From Parietaria judaica (lineage: Eukaryota > Streptophyta > Magnoliopsida > Rosales > Urticaceae), in assembly GCA_954871525.1 (NCBI GenBank), contig OX940871.1, forward strand, positions 3,844,001 through 3,908,000: a stretch of DNA of 64,000 bases, given 5' to 3'. The notes under the pieces are model-generated. The model had not been told where the DNA came from and ran no database searches. It saw only the letters and a program-made list of their open reading frames with translations. Below are positions 59,324 to 64,000 of the stretch, in pieces (position 1 is the stretch's first letter; the number at the start of each line of letters is the position of its first letter). The translations under genes and the position numbers were made by a program.

Positions 59324-59606
59324 TGTTGGCGTAGCTAAGATATTATCTTCAATTCAATATTGTTGAGATATTTTAGCTATTTAGTTATTGTATATTATCT
59401 TGTAACTTATATGCTAGCTGTATATTTCCTAGTCTAGGTTTAGTACGTAGTCAAAGGTTGTTAGCTAGAATAGTGGAAGATTAGTTTGTAACCTAGTCTA
59501 TTTATCGTACTGATTGTATCTTCATTATTTTAACATAAAATAAAGCATCTCAGTTTTCTCTCTATGTTGGCGTGTGTCTTCTGGTCTCTCTTTCTCTTGA
59601 CTTTCA
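59324..59606 (+). repeat. 3' LTR of the copia element
   Basis: 283 bp. It differs from the 5' LTR only by TTTTC for TTTCC near 59554 and TTGAC for TCGAC near 59600. Confidence 0.95.
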
Positions 59607-59656
59607 CTTTCTTCTTTTTCCTCATAGTGAGTCGTGCTGCTTTTTTCTTTTTGTGA

Positions 59657-60198
59657 AACCCTGTTGGCTGTTTCTCACAACTGCAAAGTGTCGAAGTTGA
59701 TGTTGATGTTAATACCTACAAAGTAGAACTCGACCCGGGTTTACGATATCGACGAAGAGTCGAAGTTGATTTTGATGTATTTTTTTCCCGTCATCCTCTT
59801 GTCTAATTCCTGGTTCCGTCCCTGCTCGAAGCAATGAACAATGGGGACGGCTCGGTCCCGCGCGTTCCTCTGAGCGCACCGCTCGACTCTGGAAGCGATG
59901 AGGCTGAAAATAGTGAATATCTCGCCTACCTCGGCCTCGAAGCAATGCACAATGCGGATGGCACTCAGTCTCGCTCGTTCCTCTGAGATTGGCGGCTAGC
60001 GCGGCGGAGTTTGGGAAATTGGAGAGAGTGATAATCGACGACAAAGAGAGGATGTGCTCGGTCTGTTTGGAGAATTTTCCGGCTGGTTCGGAGGCGACTC
60101 GGCTTCCGTGTTCACACCATTTCCATGGAGATTGCATCTGCACTTGGCTGAAGAAGAACAAAACCTGTCCCTTCTGCCGTTTAAAATTGTCTCCTTAG
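59657..60198 (+). pseudogene. RING-H2 finger protein, probably a pseudogene
   Basis: RING-H2 proteins act as E3 ubiquitin ligases. The finger is complete: CSVCLENF, CSHHFHGDC, CPFC, with the C3H2C3 pattern (60054-60180). Upstream, a second frame (59657-59983) reads VEVDVDVNTYKVELDPG, then after a TAA at ~59802 MNNGDGSVPRVPLSAP and SGSDEAENSEYLAYL, before TGA at 59981. The finger frame overlaps but has no ATG before the finger. One stop and one frame change therefore separate the parts. The segments at 59827 and 59939 (CGAAGCAATG-ACAATG-GGA) are similar and may record a small duplication. An unannotated intron could rescue part of it, but I see no convincing splice sites. Confidence 0.6.
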
Positions 60199-60755
60199 CT
60201 CATTATGTGACGTGGCATTTGACACGGCGTCCACATGGCGAAAACTAACCGAAATATTTATATATAATTAAATATATAGAAATATATTTCAAAACTAAAA
60301 ATTAAAAGGAATGTAACCCAAATATATTAGTTTCTGTCTATTTATCAAGGGAATGCCAAGGGCAAGAATGAGGTTTAGCTCAAGGCCAGTCGGTATGTTA
60401 TATAGTAATTGACGAAACACAGAATTCGGTTTTTTCGTTAAGGAAACCGAGTAATCCCGAGCCGGCCGGTTTTCTACCAGCTCCGAGTTTGTCGCCGGCC
60501 TCTGGACAGGGCAGTAAATAGACAAACAATAAGTTAGTAGCTTACGAGCCCAATCCATGTCGGCCCATTTAGGTAGCGTTCGGGTCGGGTCGGGTTGGGG
60601 ATTCGGATCCTTCTTCCATTTTCTTGAACCCTCATCCTCTGTCTCTCTCATCCAACACAGTCTTCTTCTTCTTCTTCTCTGTTGAGTTCAGTCTCTGAGT
60701 GATTCGCCATTGTTGCTCGTTAGGTTGATGTAGAGACTGGGCGAGAGAGAGGAGG
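60199..60755. other. Spacer and promoter region before the chloroplast-protein gene
   Basis: No plus-strand coding region is seen. The last ~100 bp contain a CTTCTTCTTCTTCTTCT pyrimidine patch near 60661-60680, common in plant core promoters and 5' leaders. I see no clear TATA box. Confidence 0.5.
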
Positions 60756-62463
60756 ATGAGCCGCGCTCAGATTACAGCGCTCCAGCCCCGAGCCACGACG
60801 AGCCTCTGCTTCGCCGGAAACCTCCCTCGCGAGCCCTTGAATTTCGGCGTAGCTTCTCACCGAACGCAGCTCTCGGGAAGAAGCTCGCTTCGTTTGAAGC
60901 CCCGTCGCTCTTCGCCCGTGTGCTTGTCCAAATCCGGTGGCGCCAATGAGGTTTTCGATCTTATCCTCGAACATTTCCTTTGTATCAGAATCACTCGAAT
61001 GCAATTGGAAATCTTATCCTCAAAACTCGTATATCGGTGTATATATTATATATATAACGTCTTTAGATTCGTGGTCGTGTTTATGGCTGTGTGGAGAATT
61101 GCTTACCAAATTAGTTAAGGTTTATAATGTCATAGTTTCTCGTAGCGACCGCCGAGTCGTAATGGAATCCGGTTCAAGATGAGCGGGACGAAACAGCTAC
61201 CATCTTGATCGGACATCGAAAAGATAAGGGATGGAAACCGTGATTAGAGACGAAAAGAAAAAGAAAAAGTTAGAGCGATTCGCAACGTGTTTTAGTTTTT
61301 TGGAATGGAATGTGAATGTGGGGGTTTTGTTGCAGGGTGCTCCGTGGAAGTCGTTAGGGAAAGCGTTCGGAGATCTAACAAAGAGACAGTCTATAGAGGA
61401 TGTGTTGAAGCAGCAGATTGAAAAGAAAGAGTTCTACGAGGACAGAGACGATGGCGGTGGGCCTCCAGGTGGCGGCGGCGGAGGTGGTGGCGGAGGCGGT
61501 TCGGATGGCCTGGCTGGACCTGAAGATGAAGGGATTTGGAATGAACTTGTTCAAGTGGTTCTTGCAACTCTTGGCTTCATCTTTCTGGTAAGCTTGTCTT
61601 CCTCTTGAATTCAAATAGCGTTGCGTCCTCTTATAGATTATCGTGTTTGAAGAGTAGACCTAGACGCGTTTTGGCTTATTTAAATAATCTTATTGTACTA
61701 GTCTTGTTAGACAAATTAACTCATTTAGACTTCATTTAACTTAAATAAAAAGTATAGGATTTTCAAACTAATTACCAAAATTATTTTTGCATCAATCGAA
61801 CAACATAATACATGAAATTAAATAATTGAAAATCTGACTTAAGATTTTCATACATACGTTGGATATTTATAAACGAAAAATTTGCTCCTTAATCATGTCT
61901 AATTGAGTCTCAGTCATTTTCTCGATCCACCTAAATTCCTAGAAAAACCCATGTTTGATTGGATCGTTCGTCTGTAATTGTTTCTTTATTCGCGTGAGTG
62001 AGACGGATTTCATGAAGCCATTGTTGCAAACAGAACCCAGTTTCTTCTATTTTCAACGCTTATTCTAGTATATTTTTAATGGCGGTTGTTGCAGTATACT
62101 TACATCATCACCGGCGAAGAACTCCTTAAGCTGTTCAGAGACTACATCATGTACGTTACCAAAGGCGTCGAGAGTAATCGTCTGAAACGCGTGATGAACA
62201 AATGGAGAGATTTTTACAGAACCCTGACAGCCAAAAAGACCGAGGACGACCCCTACTGGTTGGAGAAGGCAATCCTACGCACTGAAACCTGGTACGATTG
62301 CCCCGAAAAAGATCACATCGTCTACGACCAACTTTGGGAAGAACAACAAAAAGCGCTAGGGATTACTGAGAAACCGAAGTCCAAAGCATATGATGATTCG
62401 AAATCAAATTGGGAGGCACGGGAGGATTCGTACGATGGCGATGATGATGACGATGATCTTTGA
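60756..62463 (+). CDS. Glycine-rich, probably chloroplast membrane protein, three exons
   Basis: A conserved-looking plant protein of 271 residues; I recognise the type but not a name. Exons are 60756-60950, 61336-61587 and 62095-62463, with GT/AG borders and phase-0 joins. Residues 1-60 are rich in Ser, Arg, Ala and Thr with few acids, like a chloroplast transit peptide. A charged amphipathic stretch follows (66-104). Then come a Gly block (105-120, 11 Gly in a row), one hydrophobic segment LVQVVLATLGFIFLYTYIIT (about 136-155) likely to span a membrane, a basic/aromatic C-terminal domain (PYWLEKAILRTETWYDCPEK), and an acidic DDDDDD tail. Targeting and topology are inferred from composition only. 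Confidence 0.85.
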
Positions 62464-63663
62464 GTGTGTGTTTCCGGGGCTACGGGAATTTTTTTGTATG
62501 GTTGGTTTAGACATGTTGATAGCTTGAGACTCCAAGAACAGGAAAGGCAGCATTTCTAATGAACTTTTTATTGTTCTGTTCTGTTCACAACATTTTAAAC
62601 AAACATTATATTAGAAGTTTTTATAAAAAAAAGTAACAGATTACCACTGCGGTTTGTTTGATGGTATTTTCATCAAACATCGGCAATTGTCGGAACTAGG
62701 ATCTAGACTTAAAACGGTTATTGAGATGCAAAACTCGGCTCTCCATAACTACGTTCTTAAATCACAACCGAATAGAATATAGAAGAAACTCGAATGTATA
62801 TTACTATTATGTTTTTCGATTTAAGAGTGCCCTTCTTGAGTCATTTCTTCCTTTTCCGATCTTCTCGAGATCTTCGGTTGTGAAATTTCACTCGATTCCC
62901 TGATCTTCTAATATTTTTGTTTCATTTTACAATGTCTCAGCGAGTTTTGCCGCGGTATTCCCAATCCTTCCAAAACTAGATTTTCAAGTTTATAAAATTA
63001 TACTTACTAAAAAGCCTTTCGAATTTGTTTAAGAACTTACTGAAATCCTCGAAATAAGTCAACGAAAACTTTGAATTAGACTTGCCTAAGCTTAACTAAC
63101 TAACCCAAATAAATTATAAGTAAATAAATAAATAGTTTGGTATTCATTTATCAAATTATGACAAGTGTTTGTTCATAAAAAGACGTCGCAATTCTAGTTA
63201 GACTTATCCGACGTCGTTGCCTCAATAGTGAAGACACTTGCAAAGTTGATCATCTCGGAAACTTGCATGGGTAACTAAGCTAAGTTAAACATGGGAGATT
63301 CACACGCGATTCTCCCGGCGAATTCATCCCGGCGATTTGCCGAGCATCGAGCTGGCACACTTTCATAAAACGACAATCTTTTCTGGGCCACTTTAACACT
63401 ACTCAATTTGAAGAGACATGTCGTTTCTGTTGAATAGACAATGTCAAGCCAAAAGACTGAGATTTGATAATTAAGGTTAGTTTAGGGAACTTTATATAAT
63501 TTCATCTCTCTTTATCATTTTGCAATAAGTTTAATTAATTTGTAGAATATAACTAATAAGATTGAAATGATACTCGTATTTTGTTATTAAATCAATTAAA
63601 TTATTAGTAATTAAATTGTAAAATTGATTCACGTTTTTAATTATTAAGTGCTGGTAGGTTATA

Positions 63664-63810
63664 TAGTAAAACCTCTATAAATTAATATTGTTTGGACCGG
63701 AGAATTTTATTATATTATTGAGGAAATATTTTGTAATATTAATTCGAGTTGGGGCAATATAAAAGTATTATTTTATCAAAGTTATTAATTTGACAAAGTC
63801 GTGATATATT
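63664..63810. mobile_element. Emigrant/pogo-like terminal sequence
   Basis: TAGTAAAACCTCTATAAATT lies at 63664, preceded by TA, and continues ATTAATATTG with TTGGACCGGAGAATTTTATT. This matches the Emigrant-type terminus seen at 35814. The second end is not evident before the window edge, so it is a fragment or runs past the edge. Confidence 0.5.
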
Positions 63811-63910
63811 AGGAATAGGGTTTCCTAATCCATATGCATGATCTAAGAATCAGAAGAAAGAAGTCAACGCTATGTCAAAATGTAAATATAAGATTATCAA
63901 TAAACCAAAA

Positions 63911-63958
63911 CCGAATCCGAATCCGAATCCGAATCCGAATCCGAAACCGAAACCGAGT
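63911..63958. repeat. CCGAAT hexanucleotide microsatellite
   Basis: Five CCGAAT units are followed by two CCGAAA and one CCGAGT. Confidence 0.95.
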
Positions 63959-64000
63959 CGTTCTTGTCCATGACCATAACAAAAAACCTCATAAATATAA

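Larger units (their letters stand above)
54536..59606 (+). mobile_element. Young Ty1/copia retrotransposon
   Basis: This 5071-bp element is flanked by the 5-bp duplication CTTTC (54531-54535 and 59607-59611). The two 283-bp LTRs differ at only two positions, both C/T changes, one of them at a CpG. That implies a very recent insertion. A primer-binding site, one long gag-pol ORF and a polypurine tract are all present. It lies just upstream of the RING pseudogene and next to the hAT3 remnant. Confidence 0.96.
62464..64000. other. 3' flank and AT-rich DNA
   Basis: The 3' untranslated part of the chloroplast-protein gene is followed by AT-rich sequence with no supported gene. Confidence 0.5.

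Noticed and set aside
59709..60161. 150-residue minus-strand ORF opposite the RING finger
   Set aside because: It is the complement of the RING-H2 region, whose C3H2C3 pattern is on the plus strand.
60295..60651. 118-residue minus-strand ORF upstream of the chloroplast-protein gene
   Set aside because: It lies in promoter-like DNA, has no recognisable motif, and its composition follows the pyrimidine-rich leader.

Overview
The window is nuclear DNA of a flowering plant, most likely a eudicot. The signs are GT-AG introns, AT-rich intergenic DNA, plant-type LTR retrotransposons (Athila-like, Tat-like, Ty1/copia), hAT and pogo/Emigrant-like DNA transposons, a chloroplast-targeted gene and a NIMIN-type defence regulator. 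Species cannot be named from the sequence. Only two host genes look intact: a NIMIN-like gene (32265-32633) and a three-exon, glycine-rich, probably chloroplast membrane protein (60756-62463). A RING-H2 gene (59657-60198) appears broken.

Layout. 1-5.2 kb: debris of a Tat-like LTR element cut by an internally deleted Athila-like element (1442-3474, target duplication CCGCC). 5.25-27.55 kb: a four-part nest. An old hAT (hAT1, 5250-27549) was hit by a Tat-lineage Ty3/gypsy element (5779-21978, minus strand, duplication AAAAT) and by a 2.75-kb LTR-like insert (22661-25412, duplication CGAAG). The Tat element was then hit by a younger hAT (hAT2, 8427-12492, duplication GCTGGAGC). hAT2 still has a complete two-exon transposase of about 785 residues. 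The Tat element carries an antisense spliced ORF on the plus strand (7440-14314), and hAT2 landed in its third exon.

27.6-35.8 kb: AT-rich DNA with a probable MITE holding a SINE, the NIMIN-like gene behind a promoter dense in TGACG motifs, and a diverged duplication. 35.8-47.7 kb: Emigrant/pogo-like termini enclose an 11.2-kb satellite array of about 16-17 monomers of roughly 624-685 bp. The centre of the array is a dimeric higher-order repeat (period about 1345 bp). The C-terminal end of a pogo-like transposase follows the array. 47.7-49.45 kb: an acidic Asp/Glu-rich tandem-repeat ORF that slips frame. 50.1-51.35 kb: an inverted-repeat element. About 51.5-54.4 kb: an internally deleted hAT (hAT3) with a 354-bp triplication.

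54.5-59.6 kb: a very young Ty1/copia element whose 283-bp LTRs differ at two positions. It has a near-complete polyprotein and sits just 5' of the RING pseudogene. The chloroplast-protein gene and AT-rich DNA finish the window. The most unusual signals are the satellite array inside a DNA transposon, the palindromes in its monomers, the acidic repeat ORF beside it, and the antisense spliced gene inside the Tat element.
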